A stretch of DNA of 64,000 nt, from positions 124,001 through 188,000 of the forward strand of contig OZ025840.1 in NCBI GenBank assembly GCA_964019425.1, written 5' to 3'. A program made the translations under genes and the position numbers. The notes beneath the pieces were generated by a model. It saw only the letters and a list, made by a program, of their open reading frames with translations. It was not told the origin of the DNA and searched no databases. Every line of letters starts with the position of its first letter. Positions within the stretch are counted from its first letter, which is position 1. Origin of the DNA: Flectonema sp. DT1601 (taxonomy: Eukaryota; Euglenozoa; Diplonemea; Diplonemida; Diplonemidae). This document shows positions 53,451 through 63,348 of this stretch, piece by piece.

Positions 53451-55674
53451 ATTATCTTATCTCCAGTGGTCTCGTGAGTACTGTAAGGTGATAATGGTAA
53501 ATGAAGGGTGGTATTGCTTTGACTAATGCAAAGGGTAAGTATAACTTCCAAAAATAAACGAAATCACAAAGTAGCAGATGTTTTGCTGGAAAGCATATCA
53601 TCATGTCATCGAAAAGACAACAAATTATTCTTTTTTACTTTTTATCTTTTTAAAACTACGATCGGGTCTGGATGATTACTCTTTAGGAAGTGGAGTTCAT
53701 CATAATTAGGGATAGGATTCCGAAGTGGTTGGTTAGTTAATAATGCAACAGCTGCAGTGTTGTAATCATCCCACTTCCCGACTCCAGATTGCTGCAGCTC
53801 GTACATCCACTCATCAGGTTCTCCTTTGCTGTTGGAAAACACTTCGTACAATAAATATGTTGTACCGTCGTAGAGCATCGTTTGTAGATACACACGAGCT
53901 TCCATAGTGTGTTTGATATGCGTATAGAGTCCACTCTCTGTCAACATTGGAATATTTAAACTCCTTCCAGCTCTTTCAACCAATGACGCAATTAGTGATA
54001 GTTTTCCAATTAAACTAAACCTCTTTACACTTGTTCCCCCAAGGTCACCACAAGTTAACTTACCAGAAGCCATACCAACATTCATAGAAAGAGTTCCTTC
54101 TTTTGCATAAGTCTCATAAGGAAGTAGTAGTTGCCCTGCACCAATTATGGCTTCTGCAGCTTCAGCACATGAAGCTGGATGTCCAATGCGTGCTCGTGAG
54201 GCTCCAAAGTTTGCGAAAAGTCGGTCACCCAGAAACAAGTCAAAAGTCCCTCTGTTTTTTGTAATTATGGCTGAAACAGTTTCGATTAACTCTGTAATAA
54301 GAGCAGCATAGCAACTGGTTGAGTGATCCAAAACTGACATGGAATTACTGACATTCGCAACAATAAGAGAAACGTTCATTAGCTCAAAGTCTCGATGAAA
54401 CACACGTACCGTTGACAGACCATCTGTCGATTGTGATTTTTTAGTAGTCGAAGAAGTTGCTGAATACTTACTGGAGATGCTGCTGCTGTCATCATCATCC
54501 GGGAGACAAGACTGAGGGAGGTACGGTTTATACGATCTCAGATTCTTCAAAATCCGCTCCAGCGCACAACGAAGTTCTTCAGGAATGCAGGCGTCGTTTA
54601 ACAGACTAGTAGACTGCTCGAGGTCAAATCTTGAAAGAGCCATTGCGATGTGCTGCGTGGTATCGACTGAAGCTAAAATCAGTTTTCGTTCTTCCAATAC
54701 CGCAGAAGCGAAACTGCGAGTGAATGCAAAATCAAAAACAAACACGGCTACCTTCGCACATAATTCACCTGAAACCTTTATGAGTGCCCTTTTGCACGGA
54801 AGATCAACGCAGTCGTATTGTTCATGACGATATTCTTGGGCATAGCCTTGCCAATTAAAACTCAACAAACCGAATCGAAAAACCATTTCGCTACTTACAA
54901 ACGTTAAGTACACACAACACCAACCAACTACACATAGAGAGATACTAGAGGGGGCTTCACACGTTAATAAGATATCGACTATTATTATAAACAGTGGCCA
55001 GCTTGGAGGACTTTCAAAGGCAGCATTACTGATGTCTGCTACGGTTATAGCTGCAACAAAAATAATGCTATTAAGCGCCATGAACGTATCAGTAGCATTA
55101 CGTTTCAATACAATTAACCAAATAACAATCTCAACTGATCCAATGAAATACATAATAATTGCTGCAGTTGCCAACGGCAATCTCGCAGGCAAATAGGTTA
55201 GCAGTGTTCCAAATGTTAATACCGACATTACTGAAAATATAGTTATCAATGCCTTCTTCCTCTTCTGCTGAATGAGGGAATCATTCTTGTTGATAGCTCT
55301 GTCGTAACACGGTTGGAACAATCTTAAACAGCATTTCATAAGTCTGATATTTTTGGATGTATTTCCCCTGTTTTAGAGAGTAAATAAAAAGACAAAATAG
55401 GTCTATGCAACCCACAACATTTCCTTGTGAGACAATTCTCGATGTGTGTTAGTCACCTTTAACGCCATGCTGATCGCTTTTACTTTAAAAAAGAAAGAAG
55501 TAAATAATAACAACAAACACGCGCAATCATACCCAAGCGGAAAGCATAGAATATTGCTCCAGCGGGGGGAAATAAAAGATAGTCTGATAAATCAATCATG
55601 AACCTTAACCAGTACGGGAGCTACTACCGAGGAAGCCCGATGTAACTTGTACTCTATATCATTTCCTTGCGACA
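53447..55674. repeat. Segmental duplication, copy A (about 2.2 kb)
   Basis: This block is repeated in direct orientation at 57166-59374 with high identity. It spans the whole cyclase-like gene A, its 3' flank and about 335 bp of upstream flank, which includes the last two dozen codons of a frame tied to the neighbouring gene. Differences are scattered substitutions and a few short indels near the 5' edge of the block (about 53465-53570). The left edge falls on the start codon of the ApaG gene. Confidence 0.9.
53642..55339 (-). CDS. Membrane protein with degenerate class III nucleotidyl cyclase domain, copy A, 565 aa
   Basis: The N-terminus MKCCLRLFQP carries a Cys pair. Five or six membrane spans occupy residues 30-210 (e.g. 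LPLATAAIIMYFIGSVEIVI). A helical linker follows (215-278, DLEQSTSLLNDACIPEEL then LRSYKPYLPQSCL), then a Ser-rich spacer (280-308). Residues 310-500 have the class III cyclase layout: VSLIVANVSNSMSVLD, where the first metal Asp is Asn329; FLGDRLFANFGASRARIGHP, where the second Asp is kept (372); and MASGKLTCGDLGG, then FSLIGKLSLIASLVERA, where the usual transition-state Asn and Arg positions are Leu. Cyclase activity is therefore unlikely; a receptor-like or regulatory pseudo-cyclase is inferred. The copy is intact and nearly identical to 57342-59039. Confidence 0.88.
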   Translation of the reverse strand: MKCCLRLFQPCYDRAINKNDSLIQQKRKKALITIFSVMSVLTFGTLLTYLPARLPLATAAIIMYFIGSVEIVIWLIVLKRNATDTFMALNSIIFVAAITVADISNAAFESPPSWPLFIIIVDILLTCEAPSSISLCVVGWCCVYLTFVSSEMVFRFGLLSFNWQGYAQEYRHEQYDCVDLPCKRALIKVSGELCAKVAVFVFDFAFTRSFASAVLEERKLILASVDTTQHIAMALSRFDLEQSTSLLNDACIPEELRCALERILKNLRSYKPYLPQSCLPDDDDSSSISSKYSATSSTTKKSQSTDGLSTVRVFHRDFELMNVSLIVANVSNSMSVLDHSTSCYAALITELIETVSAIITKNRGTFDLFLGDRLFANFGASRARIGHPASCAEAAEAIIGAGQLLLPYETYAKEGTLSMNVGMASGKLTCGDLGGTSVKRFSLIGKLSLIASLVERAGRSLNIPMLTESGLYTHIKHTMEARVYLQTMLYDGTTYLLYEVFSNSKGEPDEWMYELQQSGVGKWDDYNTAAVALLTNQPLRNPIPNYDELHFLKSNHPDPIVVLKR

Positions 55675-56492
55675 CTACTGCACCGTCATCTACGATGTCG
55701 TTATCTTTAGAGATGTGACTTTTGTCTCTTTTGATCGACCTTTTGTCTGGTTCCGATCTTAGAGTGGGTGAGTCACTTGATCCAAGGTTGTTTCATCTTT
55801 CTCCACCTTCGGAATAGTTCTCCGAGTCTTCGTTGTTTAGGCTTATGGAGTTTTGGTGGTGGAAGTGTAGTTGAATTACCTCTAGTTGGACTCTGACTAT
55901 CTCTGAGTGATTTCATAATCTCATCAGTTTGTCGTATATTCCAACCTTTGATTGCAGTTGGTGATGGCAGTACAGGTTCCAGAGTAGGAGTCGGAATCCT
56001 GTAATCTGTATTCATGGTGTCTGACTTGGCTCTGGAGGGTGCACCTTGAGTTTTAAGAATACTCTTCGGATTTTCAACTGTTTTCGTCACCTGTTTTTCT
56101 GGTGTACGAGGCGTTAGGTGTTTGATCCTCGGTGACTCTATGGGTTGCGGTTCATCTGCATCTAATATAGAGTCCAAATCATCAATCAAAAGAGTGTTTT
56201 GTAACTGCTCACTTTGAGTATCTAATAAATTGTTAGATACTGGATGGTTGGTTAACTTTTTACAAATGGTAAGAATTTCTTCCTTACTAACTGTTTTTGT
56301 AATAGGGAAATAATTACTTAAGCCATCCATCCCAATAGCTAGGAATGCTATCGGTTCCTTGGGTGATTTAAAGAGACTTGTGAGTTCTAATACACCGTTG
56401 GTTGATTTCAACACTCCAATTTCTACAAAAATCAAATTATCAATGTTATCGAAAATCTCTTTGTCTGTTTCGAAATTGTTCGCCAATTGCAT
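55592..56492 (-). CDS. Small hypothetical protein, 239 aa, with unresolved 3' end
   Basis: From ATG 56490-56492 the frame runs to a TGA at 55773-55775. Residues 1-90 look folded (FVEIGVLKSTNGVLELTSLF, FLAIGMDGLSNYFPI); the rest is Pro/Ser/Thr-rich and ends RLGELFRRWRKMKQPWIK. Immediately downstream, another frame stays open from about 55795 to a TGA at 55592-55594, about 67 codons, ending SSVVAPVLVKVHD. Either a frameshift in this host gene, a sequence error or an unrecognised intron could join the two. The frame is also open for about 20 codons upstream of the ATG. The last part (55592-55674) is duplicated at 59292-59374. Function unknown. Confidence 0.55.
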
Positions 56493-56599
56493 GTATTTCT
56501 CTGATAAAATGCATTGGATATCCGAGTGTCTTGTGTTCCAGGATAAACGTCAGACTCGATAGCTTCCAGTATGCTGTTGTGTGTCGAGTGTAGTCTGGT

Positions 56600-56646
56600 A
56601 AACGGGATATCTTACTTGAGAAGCTATTAAAGATGTTATCCCGTTT
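56600..56646. other. Perfect 10-bp inverted repeat
   Basis: AAACGGGATA (56600-56609) pairs with TATCCCGTTT (56637-56646) across a 27-nt loop, in the intergenic gap upstream of the small hypothetical gene. No T run follows it, so it is not a standard terminator. Role unknown. Confidence 0.4.
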
Positions 56647-56799
56647 CTTTAGTTTACTGCTATTGATGAGGTCGGCAACACAGTTAACTTCCTCATCGAG
56701 TAATTTTATCTGTGTATTTATGTTTATCTGCTGGACCTAAGCTTCTGGGTGCACATGAGTCTACGTGTGGATATTTATGGGTTGAAAATTCAATAAGTT

Positions 56800-57120
56800 T
56801 GCAGTGAGAGGTTTGCCTCTAAACAAACATTTGTCACCTTCCTTTTGAATATCGAAGCTTGTCTTTAGGAAGAACCAGCTATGAAACAAAACTTCATCGG
56901 TTTCCTGTGAAACTTCAGACTACCATAAAGATACGGTAAGTTGTTTGTGTGTCTGCTTGGTTTCTTCAATGTTGTGTTCTCTGTAGACATTACAACCGTT
57001 GATTTGGTTGTTGAGGGTTTGTTGGTACAAATGTCTACACTCTTCTTTAACCGATTTTAAACCTGTTTTTGGAAGAAACCTACTCTCTGTCGCATGATCA
57101 CAAAGGATGTTTCTGAGAGT
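56800..57120 (-). mobile_element. Relic of a reverse transcriptase-bearing retroelement
   Basis: On the minus strand, open stretches in more than one frame resemble part of a reverse-transcriptase domain. The best is a segment reading LPYLYGSLKFHRKPM and ending KFCFIAGSS, the pattern of the N-terminal RT blocks in non-LTR or Penelope-like elements. It is broken and short, with no terminal repeats, tail or integrase seen. The class is uncertain. It lies between the duplicated cyclase-like copies. Age cannot be stated beyond clearly decayed. Confidence 0.45.
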
Positions 57121-57165
57121 TGTATTCTACGAGAGACTTTCATTCTGGTAAGAAACATATTGAAA

Positions 57166-59374
57166 ACATATTTTCTTATCTCTAGTGGCCTGTAAGGTGA
57201 TATAATGTTAAATGAAAGGTGGTATTGCTTTGACTAATGCAAAGTGTAAGTATAACTTCCAAAAATACAAAGTAGCAGATGTTTTGCTGGAAAGCATATC
57301 ATCATGTCATCGAAAAAACAACAAATTATTCTTTTTTACTTTTATCTTTTTAAAACTACGATCGGGTCTTGAGGATTACTCTTTAGGAAGTGTAGTTCAT
57401 CATAATTAGGGATAGGATTCCGAAGTGGTTGGTTAGTTAATAATGCAACAGCTGCAGTGTTGTAAGCATCCCATTTCCCGACTCCAGATTGCTGCAGCTC
57501 GTACATCCACTCATCAGGTTCTCCTTTGCTGTTGGAAAACACTTCGTACAATAAATATGTTGTACCGTCGTAGAGCATCGTTTGTAGATACACACGAGCT
57601 TCCATAGTGTGTTTGATATGCGTATAGAGTCCACTCTCTGTCAACATTGGAATATTTAAACTCCTTCCAGCTCTTTCAACCAATGACGCAATTAGTGATA
57701 GTTTTCCAATTAAACTAAACCTCTTTACACTTGTTCCCCCAAGGTCACCACAAGTTAACTTACCAGAAGCCATACCAACATTCATAGAAAGAACTTCTTC
57801 TTTTGCATAAGTCTCATAAGGAAGTAGTAGTTGCCCTGCACCAATTATAGCTTCTGCAGCTTCAGCACATGAAGCTGGATGTCCAATGCGTGCTCGTGAG
57901 GCTCCAAAGTTTGCGAAAAGTCGGTCACCCAGAAACAAGTCAAAAGTCCCTCTGTTTTTTGTAATTATGTCGGAAACAGTTTCGATTAACTCTGCAATAA
58001 GAGCAGCATAGCAACTGGTTGAGTGATCCAAAACTGACATGGAATTACTGACATTCGCAACAATAAGAGAAACGTTCATTAGCTCAAAGTCTCGGTGAAA
58101 CACACGTACCGTTGACAGACCATCTGTCGATTGTGATTTTTTAGTAGTCGAAGAAGTTATTGAATACCTACTGGAGATGCTGCTGCTGTCATCATCATCA
58201 GGGAGACAAGACTGAGGGAGGTACGGTTTATACGATCTCAGGTTCTTCAAAATCTGCTCCAGCGCACAACGAAGTTCTTCAGGAATGCAGGCGTCGTTTA
58301 ACAGACTAGTAGACTGCTCGAGGTCAAATCTTGAAAGAGCCATTGCGATGTGCTGCGTGGTATCGACTGAAGCTAAAATCAGTTTTCGTTCTTCCAATAC
58401 CGCAGAAGCGAAACTGCGAGTGAATGCAAAATCAAAAACAAACACGGCTACCTTCGCACATAATTCACCTGAAACCTTTATGAGTGCCCTTTTGCACGGA
58501 AGATCAACGCAGTCGTATTGTTCATGACGATATTCTTGGGCATAGCCTTGCCAATTAAAACTCAACAAACCAAATCGAAAAATCATTTCGCTACTTACAA
58601 ACGTTAAGTACACACAACACCAACCAACTACACATAGAGAGATACTAGAGGGGGCTTCACACGTTAATAAGATATCGACTATTAGTATATACAGTGGCCA
58701 GCTTGGAGGACTTTCAAAGGCAGCATTACCGATGTCTGCTACGGTTATAGCTGCAACAAAAATAATGCTAGTAAACACCATGAACGTATCAGTAGCATTA
58801 CGTTTCAATACAATTAACCAAATAACAACCCCAACTGATCCAATGAAATACATAATAATTGCTGCAGTTGCCAACGGCAATCTCGCAGGCAAATAGGCTA
58901 GCAGTGATCCAAATGTTTGTACCACTAATACTGAAAATATAGTAATCATTACCTTCTTCCTCTTCTGCTGAATGAGGGAATCATTCTTGTTGATAGCTCT
59001 GTCGTAACACGGTTGGAACAATCTTAAACAGCATTTCATAAGTCTGATATTTTTGGATGTATTTCCCCTGTTTTAGAGAGTAAATAAAAAGACAAAATAG
59101 GTCTATGCAACCCACAACATTTCCTTGTGAGACAATTCTCGATGTGTGTTAGTCACCTTTAACGCCATGCTGATCGCTTTTACTTTAAAAAAGAAAGAAG
59201 TAAATAATAACAACAAACACGCGCAATCATACCCAAGCGGAAAGCATAGAATATTGCTCCAGCGGGGGGAAATAAAAGATAGTCTGATAAATCAATCATG
59301 AACCTTAACCAGTACGGGAGCTACTACCGAGGAAGCCCGATGTAACTTGTACTCTATATCATTTCCTTGCGACA
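57166..59374. repeat. Segmental duplication, copy B (about 2.2 kb)
   Basis: Direct-orientation partner of 53447-55674, beginning CATATTTTCTTATCTCTAG and ending GACA at 59374, beyond which the sequences differ completely. The spacer between the copies is about 1.5 kb. The very high identity, including non-coding flanks, indicates a recent duplication or ongoing conversion. Confidence 0.9.
57342..59039 (-). CDS. Membrane protein with degenerate class III nucleotidyl cyclase domain, copy B, 565 aa
   Basis: Same length and domain order as copy A: Cys-pair N-terminus, five or six membrane spans, LRSYKPYLPQSCL linker, cyclase-like domain. Amino-acid differences cluster in the first two spans (VMITIFSVLVVQTFGSLLAY in place of the A version), with a handful elsewhere (e.g. 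KEEVLSMN versus KEGTLSMN). The same active-site substitutions occur (Asn at the first metal position; Leu at the Asn and Arg positions), so the loss predates the duplication. Several nucleotide variants are shared with copy C and not A, pointing to conversion between B and C. The frame is intact. Confidence 0.88.
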   Translation of the reverse strand: MKCCLRLFQPCYDRAINKNDSLIQQKRKKVMITIFSVLVVQTFGSLLAYLPARLPLATAAIIMYFIGSVGVVIWLIVLKRNATDTFMVFTSIIFVAAITVADIGNAAFESPPSWPLYILIVDILLTCEAPSSISLCVVGWCCVYLTFVSSEMIFRFGLLSFNWQGYAQEYRHEQYDCVDLPCKRALIKVSGELCAKVAVFVFDFAFTRSFASAVLEERKLILASVDTTQHIAMALSRFDLEQSTSLLNDACIPEELRCALEQILKNLRSYKPYLPQSCLPDDDDSSSISSRYSITSSTTKKSQSTDGLSTVRVFHRDFELMNVSLIVANVSNSMSVLDHSTSCYAALIAELIETVSDIITKNRGTFDLFLGDRLFANFGASRARIGHPASCAEAAEAIIGAGQLLLPYETYAKEEVLSMNVGMASGKLTCGDLGGTSVKRFSLIGKLSLIASLVERAGRSLNIPMLTESGLYTHIKHTMEARVYLQTMLYDGTTYLLYEVFSNSKGEPDEWMYELQQSGVGKWDAYNTAAVALLTNQPLRNPIPNYDELHFLKSNPQDPIVVLKR

Positions 59375-59910
59375 TGGTTTCATGACCAAACGTGCACAAC
59401 ACCATGCTGAAAAAAAAAACAAAAAAAAAACAAAAAAAAAAAAAAAAAAAGAGGAAAAGAGGAAACCAAATTTTCAGAAATAGGAAACATACCAGAATTT
59501 TTTTAAATACCAGAAGGTAGCTACACTTGTATGGGTTCTTCAATTATGAAAAAAGAAAAAAAAGGGAGAAGTGTGTATCAGGGAAACAAAGCCCCGAATT
59601 TTTTGAGCTCTTATATCTATCTTGGTTGGTTCGAGCTGCATTACTTTACTATAAAAAAAAATAAAATAGAAATTGGCTGTATCCTAAACTACAGAAAATA
59701 GTAATTTGTGCACGAAACCGTCAAACTAACATAAAGCTAAAGGAGGTTTACATGTGCTGCCAATATTCTTTTTCGTTCTTGCAATATTTGTTAAATGCAA
59801 AAAAATAAAAAAATGATTCGAAAAAACTAGTGTCTCTGTCCACGAAATTCGTAGCCCCAAGTCACAGTTTTTGGTGATTAATTTCACGTCAGTGTATTGT
59901 GAGTCATTTT

Positions 59911-60038
59911 TTTGTTTGTTTGTTTGTTTGTTTGTTTGTTTGTTTGTTTGTTTGTTTGTTTGTTTGTTTGTTTGTTTGTTTGTTTGTTTGTTTGTTTGTT
60001 TGTTTGTTTGTTTGTTTGTTTGTTTGTTTGTTTGTTTG
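59911..60038 (+). repeat. (TTTG)n microsatellite, about 32 units
   Basis: A nearly perfect tetranucleotide array of 128 bp, bounded by a T run on the left and CTTTTTTTTTT on the right. It produces long but meaningless frames on both strands (Phe-Val-Cys-Leu repeats on plus). Confidence 0.97.
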
Positions 60039-60452
60039 CTTTTTTTTTTTGGTACTCAGAATTTTTCTTAAAAAAATTACCAAAAAAAAAAAAAAAAAAA
60101 AAAACGACCAACTTCGTTGTCAATTTCTTTACTTTCTGTTTTGCTTGTACGCAACCGACAAATTCCTAATAATAAATCCGAATAGGTTAGTTACGTTGTC
60201 ACAATTCATATTCTACCGAACAATAGTCTTGCAGGTAGATAAAATATAGGTAAGAACATGAGTTTATCATAGGATAGGGCACTAAATCAAAATATAAAAA
60301 AGTTATAGACAAAAAATTCGTTACATTGCGTATTGTCGCTGATAAAGCAGACTAAGGAGTTTTGGGTTAACTGAACTCCATAGAACTACGAGATAATCGC
60401 AACATAAGTAGACCTAAATCTGTGGGTTCAAAAAAAAATAGAACTTATAACT

Positions 60453-60487
<35 letters not shown>

Positions 60488-60954
60488 GGAAAACTTCCCA
60501 TACAAAAATATAATACTTGAAAAATAATATTTCAGTCAAAATTATTTTTTTGCTACAAAAAAAAAAAAAAAAAAAAAAAACATAGACAGTACCTTCCGAG
60601 GAATCTGAGGGCTCTTCTACCAGCACTAGCTATGATGATGATGATAATAATAATATCACCCCATGTGTGTTGGATAACTTGTGATTCATCATAAATTGTG
60701 ACTGTACAAGTGTTTTCATTTTTTGCTCGATTTCTTTTTTTTTTTTTTTTTTAAGATCCCGCTGGGCCAGCAGTGTCACAATAGTTCCTTCGACTAATAT
60801 TAGTTTCAATACTTTGTCTAAGGCCGAGCTGATTGAGGAGTAAACACAAAATCTCTTTTCTCAATTTACTTGACAGGCTTGTGATGTCACAATTTCGGAC
60901 GGAAATAAACTCAACGAGGCGTCGCATTATAAAATGATGCGTTCAACAAAATAT

Positions 60955-60981
60955 CTAATCTGAATGGTTTTGAAACCATTT
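60955..60981. repeat. Fragment of the structured dispersed repeat
   Basis: CTAATCTGAATGGTTT repeats the 3' stem block of the structured repeat seen at 14864-14879 and 52175-52190. Here it runs into its own local hairpin AATGGTTT-TG-AAACCATT. The upstream partner arm and the CCGAC hairpin are absent, so this is a partial or chance copy. Confidence 0.3.
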
Positions 60982-61178
60982 TTATTGTCCAGAATTAGAT
61001 AGCAAAAAAATATTTTTAACCGATAAATGAAAAAAAAAAAAAAAAAAAAAAAAATGGGAATGGTGATAAAGAGTGACTTTTTGTTTAACCAAAATGGGAA
61101 ATTGGTCACGTAAAAGTATAAATAAAAAGTCAGATCACAATAAAAAGAGAGAGCCCAATATACTTCACTTAAAACGAT

Positions 61179-62885
61179 TTATCGTCGTGTGATAATTAGG
61201 TTCTCGGGAGGACCATTTGTTTGTAAATATCTCAGATTGTTAAAGTCAGGAATAGGATTTTGAAGCGGTTGGTTAGTTAATAATGCAACAGCTGCAGTGT
61301 TGTAAGCATCCCATTTCCCGACTCCAGAATGCAGGAGCTCGTACATCCACTCATCAGGTTCTCCTTTGCTGTTGGAAAACACTTCGTACAATAAATATGT
61401 TGTACCGTCGTAGAGCATCGTTTGTAGATACACACGAGCTTCCATAGTGTGTTTGATATGCGTATAGAGTCCACTCTCTGTCAACATTGGAATATTTAAA
61501 CTCCTTCCAGCTCTTTCAACCAATGACGCAATTAGTGATAGTTTTCCAATTAAACTAAACCTCTTTACACTTGTTCCCCCAAGGTCACCACAAGTTAACT
61601 TACCAGAAGCCATACCAACATTCATAGAAAGAACTTCTTCTTTTGCATAAGTCTCATAAGGAAGTAGTAGTTGCCCTGCACCAATTATGGCTTTTGCAGC
61701 TTCAGCGCATGAAGCTGGATGTCCAATGCGTGCTCGTGAGGCTCCAAAGTTTGCGAAAAGTCGGTCACCCAGAAACAAGTCAAAAGTCCCTCTGTTTTTT
61801 GTAATTATGTCGGAAACTGTTCCTATCAAGTCCGCAATAAGAGCAACATAGCAACAGCGTGAGTGATCCAAAACTGACATGGAATTACTGACATTCGCAA
61901 CAATAAGAGAAACGTTCATTGGTTCGAAGGTTCGATGAAACACACGCGTCGTTGAAAGAGAAGAAGCTTTCGACACTCGCGACGATTCAGTTGTTGACAT
62001 ACTGTTGTTAACAGCGGTATTTTCTGAACTGCTGCTGTCAACACCTCGAAGACAAGACTGAGGGAGGTACGGTTTATACGATCTCAGGTTCTTCAAAATC
62101 TGCTCCAGCGCACAACGAAGTTCTTCAGGAATGCAGGCGTCGTTTAACAGACTAGTAGACTGCTCGAGGTCAAATCTTGAAAGAGCCATTGCGATGTGCT
62201 GCGTGGTATCGACTGAAGCTAAAATTAGTTTTCGTTCTTCCAATACCGCAGAAGCGAATCCACGAGTGAATATAAAGTCAAAGAAGAAAACAGTAGTCTT
62301 TACAACTAGCTCTCCAGAAGCCTTTGTGAAACCTCTTTTACACGGAAGATCCTCACATTCACATATAGTGCGACGATACTGTTGTGCGTAGTTTTGCCAT
62401 TCGAAGTCGAAGAAACCAAAGCGAAATATGGATTCAAAGTAAATAAAAGTTAAATATATACAACACCAAGCAACTACCGCTATGGTAATACCGGAGGGGG
62501 CTTCACATGTGAGTAGAATATCGATTATTATTATAAAGAGTGGCCAACTTGGGGGGTTGCCGAATACAGCATTACCCACATCTGCTGTTGTGATGCCGAC
62601 AACAAAAACTGCGCAAACAGCTTTTAAAAATCCGTCGGTAGCTCCTCGCCGCAAACCAACCAACCAAACCATGACACCAACAGATCCAAACAAGTAAACA
62701 GCAATTGCAGCAATGGCTAAAGGTAACGCAGTGGTTAAGTATATTGGAAGCATCAGCGAGCATACCCCTACCAGAATCGAAAATATCGTAATTAGGATCT
62801 TTTTTCTCTTCTCTTGAATCGGAGAATCATCGACAGTGATTGCCCTCTTGAAAAGTGGCTGCAATAAATTGGAACACAACCCCAT
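61179..62885 (-). CDS. Membrane protein with degenerate class III nucleotidyl cyclase domain, copy C, 568 aa
   Basis: The N-terminus MGLCSNLLQP has Gly2 and Cys4, an acylation-type start that differs from MKCC in copies A and B. Five or six spans (30-215) are clearly diverged from A and B, as are the Ser-rich spacer (RGVDSSSSENTAVNNSMS) and the C-terminal tail (PDFNNLRYLQTNGPPENLI). In contrast, the helical linker and most of the cyclase-like domain are almost identical to B at the nucleotide level. First metal Asp is Asn, second Asp kept, and the GKLSLIASLVERA segment lacks the catalytic Asn and Arg. An intact paralogue with a mosaic history; predicted pseudo-cyclase. Confidence 0.88.
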   Translation of the reverse strand: MGLCSNLLQPLFKRAITVDDSPIQEKRKKILITIFSILVGVCSLMLPIYLTTALPLAIAAIAVYLFGSVGVMVWLVGLRRGATDGFLKAVCAVFVVGITTADVGNAVFGNPPSWPLFIIIIDILLTCEAPSGITIAVVAWCCIYLTFIYFESIFRFGFFDFEWQNYAQQYRRTICECEDLPCKRGFTKASGELVVKTTVFFFDFIFTRGFASAVLEERKLILASVDTTQHIAMALSRFDLEQSTSLLNDACIPEELRCALEQILKNLRSYKPYLPQSCLRGVDSSSSENTAVNNSMSTTESSRVSKASSLSTTRVFHRTFEPMNVSLIVANVSNSMSVLDHSRCCYVALIADLIGTVSDIITKNRGTFDLFLGDRLFANFGASRARIGHPASCAEAAKAIIGAGQLLLPYETYAKEEVLSMNVGMASGKLTCGDLGGTSVKRFSLIGKLSLIASLVERAGRSLNIPMLTESGLYTHIKHTMEARVYLQTMLYDGTTYLLYEVFSNSKGEPDEWMYELLHSGVGKWDAYNTAAVALLTNQPLQNPIPDFNNLRYLQTNGPPENLIITRR

Positions 62886-63035
62886 AATAGTATATCTGTG
62901 ACTGAGATGAATATGGCTTTAAAAGATTTAATACTTGTTACAAGCTTTCCTGATGTAAAAATGAACGTACAGCTTCATAATTTCTTTTTTTTTTTTTTTT
63001 TTGGATTTTTTTTTTCTTTCTTCGTTGACTTCATT

Positions 63036-63067
<32 letters not shown>

Positions 63068-63348
63068 CATTCTAATTTCTTTCACTTTTTTGGCAGAAAC
63101 AAAAAAAACAAAAACAAAAAAAAAAAAAAAGCGGCTCCCCCTCCTGATCCGCTCTTCAAAGGACCTCCATTGTAAATAAGAGAGAGAGATCAATTGTTTT
63201 TTCTTTTTTTTTGGCTTCTCCAGAAGTGAACATCCAGTACAATAGTTCCAAGACGATAAGTAGCATCTGAAGTTCGTCCTTACAAATCTAATTCAGAATG
63301 TATATCAGTTCAGGGATAAGTGTTGTCAATAAGAAGACTGTTTAAGTC
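62886..63348. other. Intergenic gap, cyclase-like C / basic protein gene
   Basis: About 460 bp with T tracts (about 62984-63002 and 63041-63067) and an A tract (about 63116-63130). No coding frame or RNA gene is supported. Confidence 0.45.

Larger units (their letters stand above)
59375..61178. other. Large intergenic gap with simple repeats
   Basis: About 1.8 kb between duplication copy B and cyclase-like gene C. It holds A tracts (about 59408-59450, 60081-60104, 60454-60482, 60557-60580, 61028-61054), the (TTTG)n array, a GAT/AAT trinucleotide run (about 60630-60655) and a fragment of the structured repeat. No coding frame is supported; the frames over the TTTG array are artefacts. Confidence 0.55.

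Noticed and set aside
53447-59374. Two near-identical direct repeats flanking a reverse-transcriptase relic, at first sight like a retroelement with long terminal repeats
   Set aside because: Each repeat holds a whole host gene plus flanks, lacks terminal TG/CA ends, and the relic covers only a small part of the spacer. A segmental duplication explains it better.
59871-60249. Four long frames over the TTTG array
   Set aside because: A tetranucleotide repeat is open in several frames on both strands; the Cys-Leu-Phe-Val repeats are artefacts, not a protein.
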